Shown here one piece after another: positions 33,601 through 45,400 of a stretch of 64,000 nt of DNA. Numbering within the stretch: position 1 is the stretch's first letter; every line of letters begins with the position of its first letter. Location of the stretch: assembly GCA_026874595.1 (NCBI GenBank), contig CM049306.1, positions 103,491,142-103,555,141 of the forward strand, given 5' to 3'. The notes under the pieces are model-generated. The model was given only the letters and a program-made list of their open reading frames with translations. It was not told the DNA's origin and searched no databases. The translations under genes were made by a program, and so were the position numbers. This DNA is from Sipunculus nudus (lineage: Eukaryota; Annelida; Sipuncula; Golfingiida; Sipunculidae).

Positions 33601-36446
33601 TCTAAAGATCTGCTATATTTACATATAATTTTTCATGTTGGTCTGAAGATTTTAAAATTCAATTTTTCATTTTTTTAAGAGGCGATATATTTCACATCTG
33701 GCAGTAAATATTGCATTTAACAATGAAATCAACATCAACCAAAACGCGTTTTAAATATTATGTTTCCAAACATATTTGATAGTTTCACGCCGGAGAGTTT
33801 GTGAGAAATATATCTCTCTGAAGACGATTGTTTCCAGTGAAATACTGTTGTGAGAAAATGGCCAAAAACTGTTTGGAAACACTATTTTTATCCTAGTTGA
33901 CGGACTGACTGAGATGTAAATGCAAGTAATAGTTGTGTAACATATTATGATCTGATTTTGTTCCCGTTCTCTTTTATAACTCTTATCCATTCTGCACGTA
34001 GGCCTATGTACTGCAGTTCATAATCACAGGTGTCAGGTAAGGCAAAGCTCCATTTCCCAGCCATTCAGCACCAGTAGAATGTGGTTCTCTAAGGATACCG
34101 GTATGTACATGTGATTCTGTTTATCCCCAACGCGGGGGGGGGGGGGGGGGGATTGAATTAAAGAATATAAGCCTATATAGTTTCTCTGAATGAGAATAAT
34201 CAGTAAATCTTTTTTGTGATAAGGTTTGTATAAAAATGAAAACTTTGATATAGTCTCCTAATTTAAATCACTACTATTATTCTTTTGCTTTAATGTAAAC
34301 ATTAATCATTGTTTAAAATATACAGATTTTCTCATTAAAATATGCATGATATTGGCCTAACAATTAGTTGGACTCAAACATCTTTTTAATGGAAATATAG
34401 GCCTACATATCATAGGGATCAGCACAAATAAGTACATTTATACAGAAAATATTATTTACTAACTTGATTTTAACAGTTAAAATCACTGACAGTGGATCGA
34501 TATACCGGCCGGAAGGCCTATCTCAGGCGAAATTGACCTTTGACTAGAATGATAAGGTCATTAAACATCGAAAGAAAAATGGATATCTCCTTTTTTCTGG
34601 TTCGCTAAGACTAAGGAGAATAAATTTATAAGGGCATCCAAAAATTAACATGCCATAATGACGGAAGATAAACAAGCCTCCGCACAAACAAAACTGGCTT
34701 TGCGCTGAGAAGCAAGAGCGATAAGCCAATATGCACCTGACGTGTAAACGTAGAATAAATAAGTAGTTTTTCAAAACATAAATGATGTAGGCCTAGGCCG
34801 GCCAGCCCGGCCTATCTATCGTTTTTGTTTTGAAAAAAAAATGCACTGTTTTATTCTGAATTTACACGTCTTGTGACTGTGGTTAGGCCTATATATATCA
34901 CATGCGCTTGAATCTCTATAAACACATTAAATATGGTTTGTCAATGTATATTTTATGATAATAATTATTAAATGACCTGTTCTCACGCGATTTCAAACCT
35001 ATGGGCGTTAAATAGATCTATTCCGGAACTGTCCACTAATGAGGGCCATCTGGCAGCTCAAGCCTGCTGGTGATACAAACAGTGCCTGCTCCAGCACTCA
35101 CTGGTCATGTTATATAGCATTTACTCTATTTATAAAAGTCAGCTACATTCTGTTTAATCGCCTTTTAACACTAATTTTCAACAGAAGGAGTGAAGGAATT
35201 CCTGGTATAGGCTATATGTAAGCAGATGGATTGCCTCTGTTTCATGGAAAAACGGCCTGTTTATTAAAAAAAGGTCTGTGAGTCATGTTTCATGGCTAGT
35301 TTTACAAAAACTTGTCTAAACCATGTTGAATTACAATTTATATTTAAAATCTGCCAATAAGGTTAATTTAAAACATGTATTTCTTCAACCTCAGAGTGAG
35401 GTCTTCAATCTCAGAGTGTTCATTAGGAACCACCCCATCAGAGATTGAGTTACATTTGAATATTTTACGTATAAAATATATATTTAAGAAAGTAGGACAA
35501 TATTAAAGAACTAAAAGCTGGTAGCCTCTAGACTTGCGTCCACGTGTCCAGTATAAAGGCCCATGGCTCACGAAATCGGCGAAATATAGAAACCAATATA
35601 GAATTTTTTTGGAGTGTCTAATTGGTTAAAACAAACAAACTTGTCTAAAATCAGCTACAAAAGTCAGTAGTGTTTCTATGGGTCATTGGGGTTATCAAGG
35701 AAACTGTAACACTACTGACCAGTCACACCACTGAAAAATTATTTTGAATAATAACTTTCTTCAAAATTGAGTGTTTGTGGCTACTTGGTTAACATTTATT
35801 ATTAGTTCCCTGTAGTCGATTTTTTAATAATTTAACTCACTTAGCAAGAAAAAATGAGAACACCACTGACTATGAATAAAAACATGCGAAGGAAATTTGA
35901 AGGATAATGTCTAAATTGTGAATAAACTGTTAAAAAATACTCACCATTCTGCTCAGTGTCTGCTTCAGTTATGTTTAAAATGCCCACGAGTGTTGAAATT
36001 TTAAGCTATAGGGATCAATTATTAGTTTTGTATTCCTTTTTGTCTCAAGTAACACCACTGACATAAAAAATCAGTGACAATGAAATACCCATGAAATCTA
36101 TGTCAAACGATGCAACAAACCTTCCATTATTAATCTTTTGTATTCCTTGCAATTACATTAATCAATAAAGACTGACATTTTTATTTCAAAGTTCAAAACT
36201 TTTCAGTAAAATGAGATAGAGTAATGGAACCACAGGAGAGTAACAGTAGGTAACTGTACATTTTGCATCTTTTTACGTAGAAAATAATTAATTAAATTAG
36301 TAGCTAGTTCATCTTTTCACGTTGAATTAAGTAGTTTTGTCATAATTAAGGATAATATTGATCATTCACATATTCAAAATGATGTAATGTTTAAATTTTT
36401 TAGAGTAACTCAAGTTGGTACTTTTTTTGGAGAATGACCCATATAT
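28680..36446. other. intergenic, no gene seen
   Basis: AT-rich DNA without recognised coding regions. It holds G-rich homopolymers at 30255-30270, 30300-30322 and 30497-30511 inside a degenerate MITE-like segment, an (AT)n tract at about 30641-30687, and a poly-G tract at 34134-34151. TAGGCCTA-type palindromes recur from 33998 onward. An 11-base inverted match (tatgggtcatt at 35678 and its complement near 36433) may bound another eroded element, but the support is weak. Confidence 0.45.
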
Positions 36447-36780
36447 TAGGGTAGACCGGGGCAAGACGCCCACCCTAAGGAAAATCTTTGTTGCCATTTT
36501 GTATATAGGTTTAAATCTTATTTCTTCTTCCATAAATAATGGTTTTCATGGTGAAAATATATTATAACTGAAATGTTTGCGAAACCAAAGAAAACATTTA
36601 AATAAATAGGAAAAGAACAATTCCGTAAACATGGGCGTTTTACCCCAGTCCTGGGGCAAGACGCCCATAGGTGGGCTTTTTTCCCCGACCTCAGCCTTCC
36701 TTATTTATAATCTGTTTTGTTCTCAAAAGGACACTTTAGTTTAAATCCTGGTCCTATAACAGTTTAGCCAAAACATGAAG

Positions 36781-36785
<5 letters not shown>

Positions 36786-36831
<46 letters not shown>
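36786..36831. repeat. AT microsatellite
   Basis: (AT)n inside the 2.37-kb transposon. Confidence 0.9.
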
Positions 36832-36836
<5 letters not shown>

Positions 36837-37719
36837 CGTCAATATGCTAGATATACTGGAAAAGAGGGTTTGATGATAAAATGCAGGATACGAAGTGAAT
36901 TACATGTCATTTTACTTCACTAGTTAGCTGTGAGGAGCTGTAAAATTTGACATGGCAGGAATTTATCAACATTTTATTACACCGCGCAAAGAGATGTCTG
37001 GCTTCCAATAATATGGAATAAATATTGACCAAAATTTTAAAATAGGCCTATAGGCTTTTAAAAAAGTGAAAGAACAGTGAGATAATTGCATGGGTTGTTA
37101 ACATGATAAATGCTTATAAACAATATTGGGCGATTTCTGTTTTAATAGAAGTGGGCCTATTAAGCTGTACAATATTTATAAATAATTGAATAATTGGTGG
37201 TTATGCATGCTCAATGTATGTGCACTTTCTCAATTTATGAGCAGAAACAGATCCAAAGGAGGGTTCAGGGGGCGGAGACGGTACGCCCATCTCCCCCCCC
37301 CCCTTTTTTTTTTTCTTTGGCCACCGCAATCTTTCATGGCTTCTGGGTAAATTTAGTGGCCTGGACACCACCAATCCCCCCTTTTTCATTTACTGGACCT
37401 GAAGACGGACATCCATCAAGACAATAGAAAGCATTTTTCAAAGCGGCGTTCTTTTTATATGTACGATCCGTCTACATCAATGTGTATTCAGACCGCGTCA
37501 ACTACAAATGTCATGCTTACATAATTAAAATTAAGTGACATGCTCGGTGATAGGGGCGATGCAGTTTGAAGCAAAAGTTTATTAGAGTTTTTATATGAAA
37601 ATCTAGTGGCACACTGAGTGGTCATAGTTAGTATTCGATTTCAAATATTTTTCAAGTGATGACTGAATCACGATCTAAATAACGGCACTTAAACATTCAT
37701 ACTATAAAGTAAGGATCTA

Positions 37720-37721
<2 letters not shown>

Positions 37722-37772
<51 letters not shown>

Positions 37773-37822
37773 CTGTAGTGAATTTACAGTTTTTTTTTAT
37801 TCATAGTTTTATATATATATAT

Positions 37823-37877
<55 letters not shown>
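37722..37877. repeat. paired AT microsatellites
   Basis: (AT)n at about 37723-37770 and again at 37811-37876, separated by a short unique segment, inside the 2.37-kb transposon. Confidence 0.9.
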
Positions 37878-37878
<1 letters not shown>

Positions 37879-39451
37879 GCTTTCAGATCCTATCCGTAAA
37901 TCACTAGGAACATAGGCTCGGGAACATTGACAACATAAAACAAGAATAAAGAACATTCTATTCACTATGGTTACCTTTTAAAGAATATTCTATTCACTAT
38001 AGTTACCTTTATATCAATGGCTCGATCTTGACCTTAATAAATATTTTTTTTTTTTTTTTTACAAAATTAAGGCTTAGGAAACTTGCTGACAGATAAACCA
38101 TATGACATGGGGTACAACATAATTCTTCCCTCAACCTAACGGAGGTATAATAATGTAGCCTTGTAGATCTATTGATTACTTAAATATTTTAAATTCTAAA
38201 ATATTTTAAATTCTTGGTCAGTCTAAGTGTATATAATATATTTACAGTGTATACTTTTTTATATAAATACATGTTTATAGGCCTATTTGCAGGGCAACGG
38301 CGTTATAATATATCATAATAACTCCATCGTAAGGCTTTATATATGGTGCAAGTCCACATCTAATTTTAAGCACTTTGCCTTATGTGATGGGGGCAAAACG
38401 CCCCCACTTGGCATTTTGCCCCGACATACGCTGGGCGTTTTACCCCAAACTACGTGGCTGTGTTTCGTTGCACACTGCACATTCCTCGGAATAGTTCAAG
38501 ACTTTCAACGTTATAGCCTACATTCAGACAATGCAAGCTTAATAAAATGTGCGATGTGTTGTTTTTTAATTTCTAACCTATACTACAACTGACAGAGTTC
38601 AATGAATGAGGTACACGCGTTAATTTTTACCTTTGTTTTAATGCCGTGAGCTGAATAGCGTCTCCATAGGCCTTTAAGCCTGGCAAAATTGTACTCAGTT
38701 TTTAATATAGGAGGTGCTTGTGAACATTTCATGAACTAAAACACGATATGAAACATCACAGAACAAATACAAGGGGTGGGCCTTTTACCCCCTGTGGGCG
38801 TCTTGCCCCAGTCTACCCTACATTTACATCTGTGTTGGGTCAATTTGGCCATTTGATGTGATCCTAAGTAATAACTGGTGTATAATCCTTATTAATTTTA
38901 TGGTCAATGTCAATCAGTAGGAAATAGAACTTAGCTGTTTCATGAATGTTGAAATCTTCAGTAAATGTTAAATTTATTTTTCACTATGACTTAATTAGTG
39001 CAACAATTTATTAATATAACTTCATTTTGTGGACTATTATTTTTTTATCTTAATTTATGCTTATGCCAGGGGTGTCAATATAGGGTGGGGGGAAGGGGGG
39101 TATATATATCCCCTCCACTTTTTGGCAAGTGGGGGGATTGTCAATGTAATCATCCCCCACTATCCAGAGAAAACTATATATATATTACAAATGAAATATT
39201 TAAATAAATAGAATTATAGACTTTGGTTCCATTTATGAGTTTACTGTGAAATATTTTATATCTATTAATGCGCCCCCTTAGCCTATCCCTAACCTTCTTT
39301 CAGAAAAGGGAAACATCGGCCTTTTCACGCCTTCATGTCTGAAATCACGTCAGAATACTTTATTATCGTAAAATATACCTTTATAAACCGTATATCATGT
39401 TTATAGGGATTGAAGCGTCTGTGCTTATATATATCATTCATGGGTTCCCCA

Positions 39452-39480
39452 TTCACGTGACGTCAGGGTAGGGATTTCCC
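39452..39480 (+). promoter_or_regulatory. candidate sulfatase promoter: CLEAR/E-box, CRE and kappaB motifs
   Basis: Within 29 bases stand TTCACGTGAC (39452-39461, nine of ten positions of the CLEAR motif bound by TFEB-type factors), TGACGTCA (39458-39465, a full CRE overlapping it), and GGGATTTCCC (39471-39480, matching the kappaB consensus). TFEB sites are typical of lysosomal enzyme genes, and this cluster lies about 150 bp before a splice donor upstream of the sulfatase. Assignment as its promoter is inference. Confidence 0.45.
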
Positions 39481-39499
39481 TCATGGTAAAGGTCAAGGA

Positions 39500-39627
39500 T
39501 GCGTGGCACATGATATCAACAAACACTGTCAGAGGCCTTCATGTGAGACGCCTTGAAACAGATATCTGAAGCAGGAGTGGGCGCTTCTTAACAAACTTAA
39601 CACTGAACACTAGTTTGGAAGTAACAG
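39500..39627 (+). other. candidate noncoding exon 1 of the sulfatase gene
   Basis: A splice donor, AACAG|GTAAGC, ends this stretch at 39627. The first coding exon has an acceptor just before its ATG (42280-42281), so a noncoding upstream exon is required; this is the best candidate. Its 5' end is unknown, and the boundary given is approximate. Confidence 0.35.
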
Positions 39628-39811
39628 GTAAGCTGAAGTGGTTGTTCTAATAAACACGTTTGTAAAGCCACTTGTCAGTTTTTGACAGTTTACTTCTATG
39701 TTTATCATCACAGTTTACCCCTATACTATATATGTGAATACCCCATTTGTTTCTATTTCTAGGTTACCTAGGTTGGCTAAAACTATAAGTTAAAATAAAA
39801 AAAATACCCCC

Positions 39812-39986
39812 CGAAGACGATTACCCCTCGAGACAATAACCCCCTGAGACAACTACTCCCCGGTCATCAACCCCCTTAAAACAATAACCCCCCCCCCCCC
39901 CCGGGACAAGTACGTGATTGCATGATTATTACCCCTGTGTTATGAATATATATTTTAAAGTAAACATTATACAAAGTTAAGAACAA

Positions 39987-40032
<46 letters not shown>

Positions 40033-40431
40033 TACTACTTTTTGGGAATAATTTCAGTTGAGAATAGCAATCTGTTTACATATTGGTTTGGTTGTTTTTC
40101 AGTGTTTATTTTAGCCTTGGGTTGCTTAAATGTTCTGATTCTAAGGGAAACAACTTTAGAAAACAGCTGATATCAAACATTGTAAGTTCAAAGGAAACAA
40201 ATTTACTGACAGAAAATGTATCATAAAAAAAATTAAAAAATCAATAACATGATTAAATGCGCATAAAAGAGCCAAGCTGTAGGCAGTGCCTCTATGCTTT
40301 GTGATCTTAAGTATTTTTATATCAACATCTACCTTGGGGGAAATAAATGGGGGGGGGGGGGTAGTTATCTCAGGGGGTAATTATCTCAGGGGGTTATTGT
40401 CTGGGGGGGAGGGTACGTAATTGTCCTGTTG
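39812..40431. mobile_element. C-rich/G-rich inverted repeat pair, possible MITE
   Basis: The left arm (about 39808-39917) is rich in 'ataaccccctgaga' phrases; the right arm (about 40338-40431) carries their reverse complements. An exact 18-base match lies at 39832-39849 and 40384-40401. The interior contains an (AT)n tract (39990-40030). The arms resemble terminal inverted repeats with internal duplications. The element sits in the inferred first intron of the sulfatase. Confidence 0.5.
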
Positions 40432-42281
40432 CCATATTGACATTGTATTTAAAAACGTCAATTCTCAAATTGCAGAAATAAAAGTGATCAGTTAGAATTT
40501 AAGGGTTTTCTTTTTCAAGTAAATTCAATTCAATTTATGTGTTTCCCTTCAAAAAAACTTGTACTGTATTTTCTTTGACATCTTACCTGCACAAACATAT
40601 GATCCTATTTCCTGCCCAGGTTTGTGACTTTATTTCTTGTGATTTCTTTTCCTGAAACTAATTGATTTGTAAATCCAGGGCCAGACAGTGACACAGGATT
40701 ATAAAAAGTGCTGTCAGTAATCTCAAATAAAATTACATAAAAAGGATTATTTTCAGGTAAACTATGTAAGAGGTCACAGAATTTTACAAAGCAACCAAAC
40801 TTATTATTCACTGATCTCTCTAAATTCAGAAATGTTTGTTTCATGTTTTTTTGTCATTTATTTTTGGTTGATGGTTTTTCACATTTTGTTTGATAATTAC
40901 AGAATAAAAAACTTATGCTGCCACTTTTTTTAAAATATTGAATAATGATGGTGAGTATAAGTGAGAGGTTTAAATGCAGGAAAAGAGTTTTTTCATTATC
41001 TTTAAAATATATGAATGAATTAAACTTTACAGATAAATATCCTTTACTAATTTTGTATTTATGTTATTAACTGAACTCAGAATTTGGAATTTGATAAAAT
41101 CAGGGTATCTCATGGAATTTACAATCATGATTGCATTTTCACATTTTCTTTTTGACATTTAATTTCATGAGGGGTGTGTATGTAATAAGATGGCAGATTC
41201 TCATGAGCAAAGAGGAAAACAAAAATGGCAGAATGACTAATGGCTCATTCTGTTTTGTGTCTATAAAGTTCATTGCTTATCAGTCTATACTGATGAAAAA
41301 AGGTGATTCAGATCAAAACCGTGTCATTGATATAAAACCTGCCACCAGCGAAAGGCATATTACCAATAGCTGATTGGAGGTGAAAAAAATGATTAGTTGT
41401 TAATGTCAAGCACATGATTTTATTGATTCTGATAACATGATGAGGATATGTATACATGTGATAAGCTGCAGCATTTAACATATTAGCCTGAGACTAAATA
41501 ATAATTGTAAATAATAATTGTAAATAGCAAAATTAAATAAATTCTCTCAACTGAGCCACTCACTAAACAAAGCCAATAACTGAAATGGTTGACTGTGTTC
41601 AGGTAAATAAGCTGTAGTTATACTTAATCAGCTTGGTACAGGTCTTGCAAATAAATGGAGATGTCCTTTGTGACCAAACTAACATTTTAAATATCAACTT
41701 TTTGAGAAACTGATTGAAAATATATAAAGTACAGGTAAGAATGCAACAGGGCAACATGTACTTTGTATGATCACTGTGTGTACAATGTCACATGATATAT
41801 CATGATTAGGTAGCCAACAAGGATTAGGAGATATCATCTACAATTTCAGTGAAACTCAGGGTTATATCATATTATGTACATGTGTACCCAGTATTGTCAC
41901 CTGATCAGTGAATAAGGGGAAGGGGATGTGGAGATTTTATCAACAACTTCAGTGAAACTCAGCCATAATCAGTTATAAATTAAAGCTTTGCTCATGACCT
42001 TGACTTAGTGATGAACAAATATGTACTTATATAATTTATGCAAGCAAACTTGAGAATAATCTGTGTGTACCAAAAACTTCAGTACCTTAGTTTACTATAT
42101 ACATGCAGGTTATAAAATGATTACATATGTTAGCCAGCATGTACGTCCACATATCAGTGGAAAAAATGGGCAGGTTTGTATTTAATCAGAAATTCCATAC
42201 TCCCTAAACAACCAATTATTGCCAATTATCTGTTAGTAGAGTTCATGATGGTAAACTGATGTGTACTTATGATTTTTTCAG
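40432..42281. other. inferred intron 1 of the sulfatase gene
   Basis: AT-rich sequence with no other gene recognised, ending in the acceptor 'gattttttcag' at 42281. Confidence 0.4.
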
Positions 42282-42282
42282 C

Positions 42283-42417
42283 ATGATAATGAGCACCCAT
42301 GTAATACTTGTGAGCCTTGTGGTCTCTGTTGTCATGGCAACACAGAGGCAGCAGCACAAGCAGCCAAACATAGTGTTTGTGTTGACAGATGATCAGGATG
42401 TCTTTCTTGGGGGGCAG
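42283..42417 (+). CDS. sulfatase coding exon 1: signal peptide and DDQD
   Basis: The acceptor AG is at 42280-42281, with the ATG one base into the exon. It encodes 45 residues: a hydrophobic leader, a short basic linker, then [12 protein letters not shown], where the paired aspartates bind calcium. Donor CAG|GTAAGT, phase 0. A second in-frame ATG two codons later could also start translation. Confidence 0.85.
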
Positions 42418-45400
42418 GTAAGTAAAGCAGGATAAATGTTTCCAGCAAAACACCCAGGTGTGAATTCAATGCTCAGGTACTATGTAAACCACCCTATAAA
42501 ACCAGATATGGTCTTGATGTTGTTAAATAAAAGTTGCAGTAAATTGACTTATTGAACAAATTTTTTTAAGTTACAAGGTTTGACTCTGTGTCAAAGGGGC
42601 CCAATCACATATCTTACCTTTTTACACTAAAGGTAATCCCTTGGAGCTTTTAAAAAAATAGGCTAGAAAACATGGATATCACCACACACAGGCTGCTTTT
42701 TTTTTGTTTATATCAACATGTTTAATATGTAAGGGCCTGCCAAAATAATTGAAACAAATTCAACAAGGGCATTTGGCAGCAAGTCAGATAAGCCAGAGCT
42801 TTGCAAATGGCCTTTTGCAACAAGTGACCTTTCTACCTCTGCATATATGCAATCTACCACCTTAGGTTATATGTTTTCCTGTTTGTCAATATTGCTCTGT
42901 TTATAAACATGTTGTCGATAAACAAGTTCACGCATCCTTCATGAAGGCCTTATAAGAACTTTTAACAACCATAATTACCCTTAGATCACTAATATATACA
43001 AAGAGGAAGCCAGAAATCACATAAATTCTTATTCAAAAGGTAGGTGATTGGGCACCTTTTACCTTCATGACATCACAGTTGTATGGTATCCATGGTATTT
43101 GAGCATTCTCCCGGACTTAACTGCAAATGATGAAATTGCTACATACCCCTGGCTTATAAGTCAGTTTATGAGAAATATTTAATGTGTATATGTTTGTTTT
43201 ACACCCCAAATGTGAATTTACCCATTTCATTAAATGGGCAGCCATTTAGCCTTTTCTTTAATAGGCAGTTGCATTTGCCAATGCACAAAATTGCAAAATA
43301 GCATAAGTCTTCTTGCCCATTTCATGAAATTTAAGCTGTGAATCTCAGCTTGGTTCTAGTTTTGCTTACTGGTATATCAACTGTATCAGCATTATCATAC
43401 ATGCAAATATAACACTATTTTGCACAAAATGATGACAAAACATTTGAATATTTCAGTTTATTGCATTACTGTTTAAGTAATCATGAGGTTTGTAAAAATT
43501 CATTTACAATTATTTGTATAATTGTTACAGACAAATGGATACTGACACGTAGTTAAAAATACATGTATATCAAGAGTATCAACTTGGTCCTATATGCCAA
43601 AAAATAACACTAATTTTTACCAAATGATAACAAAAAATGAAAATATTCAGCATAATATCATTGTTTTTTAATTTTGTTATTTTTTACTTAATAAACAACT
43701 AAAAATTATAATGATCCAATTTTTTATAATTTTTCACAATTTATAAATGGAATTGATAATTTGCACTTATCACGTTCAAAATCTAATTTTAAAAATGAAT
43801 AAATAATTGAATCTCTGGCACCATCTTGCAGAAAGAGCCTAATATATTGTTACAGTATATATGCTGAATAGTTAAAGAATCAGACACATTAAATGGAACT
43901 TATGCTGCAAATATGCCTTTTTGGTCATTACATCGTGTCACTTTTTTATATGCCATTTTTGCATGGGCTCTTTTTATGCCACACTGCATAGACACAAAAA
44001 ACAACTCCATGTAACAACTAAATTTTCATTCAAGCTTACAAATTAATAGGGCCGCAAATATTTGTATCCGCCAAAATGAAGTTTTGCGGATACTATGTTT
44101 TTGACTGGGTTCCGCCGCTGCGTTCATTTTTGGAGAACTCCTCTGAGACTACTGGACTGATTTTTCCGAAACTTACACCAATTATCGGGTCCTATGTGAA
44201 CTGGTGCCTAACCAATTGGCCTTGACGTCTGACCTTTCCTCTCTGCCCAGGGTCCGTTTGTGCATCTGTTTCCACACATAAACCCACATATCTCGGGAAC
44301 CATTTGACCGATCAGAAACAAATGTACAAATGTAGCCCTTGGATAGCTTTATAACATACACAAAAATGGTGGCACCACCTGCAGCCATTTTTGCACAGTG
44401 TCCATCTGTTTGTCTGCCTTGGGTTAAAATCACTCATATCTCTGCAGTGGTTTGACCAAATTACCTGTAATTCGGCATGCGTATACATCCTGGATAGCTG
44501 TCTTGATTTTATGACAGATGGTGCCAGCTTCATTCACATTCATGCTACAGACATTAATGCTTATATCTCCCGACTCATTTGACTAATCAGGAAAAAATTT
44601 TTACACAAATGTAGCCCTTGGATAGCTGTATAACATACACAAAAATGGTGGCACCACCTGAAGCCATTATTGCACGGCGTCCATCTGTTTGTCTGCTGTG
44701 GGATAAAATCACATATCTCTGCTGTGGTTTGACTTTTCCACCTGAAATTTTGCATGTGTATACATCTTGGATAGTTTCTCGTTCAAATAACAGGTGCCGC
44801 CACCTACAATAATGTTTACGTGGCAGACATCCATTCTTATATGTAACACATGTAACTCTATTTCCCCTTGCCACTCAATCCATGCCTCAGCCCCACTTAA
44901 CCTGTCCTACTCTGATTTTGGCGGATACACGTAGTCGCTTGTCAACTACCTGTATTCTAGTTTCTTAATAGGAGTGGTTTATAGAGAACATTCCACTTGG
45001 CATTTATGCAGTTAGACATCTACTGGGAATACCATACAGAGTTAAGAAATATATTCATAATACTTAAGTTAAAGAGTGGTTGTTTATGAAAGTGCCAATT
45101 TCATTTTTAAGGGTATATAATATATGCATGCCTAATCTTGTAATCTGCTTTGTGTTAATAATGTTAGTGGTAGATTACTTTCACAAATGTACCAAACTTA
45201 TAAGATATTTAAAAAAAAAAACAGTGAGAAATTTTTGTGAATAGGTTTGGCTTTTTAATTATACCTTTGTAGATTGTAAGAGTACTTGTCTGAGTTGAGA
45301 AGTAGGTATAAATTACTCAAGGTAAAAAACTGATGCATTTAGAATGAAGCTTAAACAGAAAATGCAGACAATTAAAAAATATTCTGATGATAAATTATGT

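Larger units (their letters stand above)
36447..38820. mobile_element. 2.37-kb non-autonomous DNA transposon
   Basis: The ends are near-perfect inverted repeats. The first 27 bases (36447-36473, beginning TAGGGTAGAC) match the reverse complement of the last 27 (38794-38820, ending GTCTACCCTA) at all but one position. A TA at each edge may be the target duplication, giving GGG...CCC termini. Subterminal regions carry more copies of the same core in both orientations: near 36633, 36652, 38390, 38410, 38431 and 38779, in the form GGGGCAARACGCCC or its complement. These could be transposase binding sites. No transposase frame is present; the interior holds two AT microsatellites. Superfamily not assigned. 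Confidence 0.75.

Noticed and set aside
35677-36443. Possible transposon with tatgggtcatt inverted ends
   Set aside because: Only 11 bases match and the similarity stops at once; no target duplication is visible.
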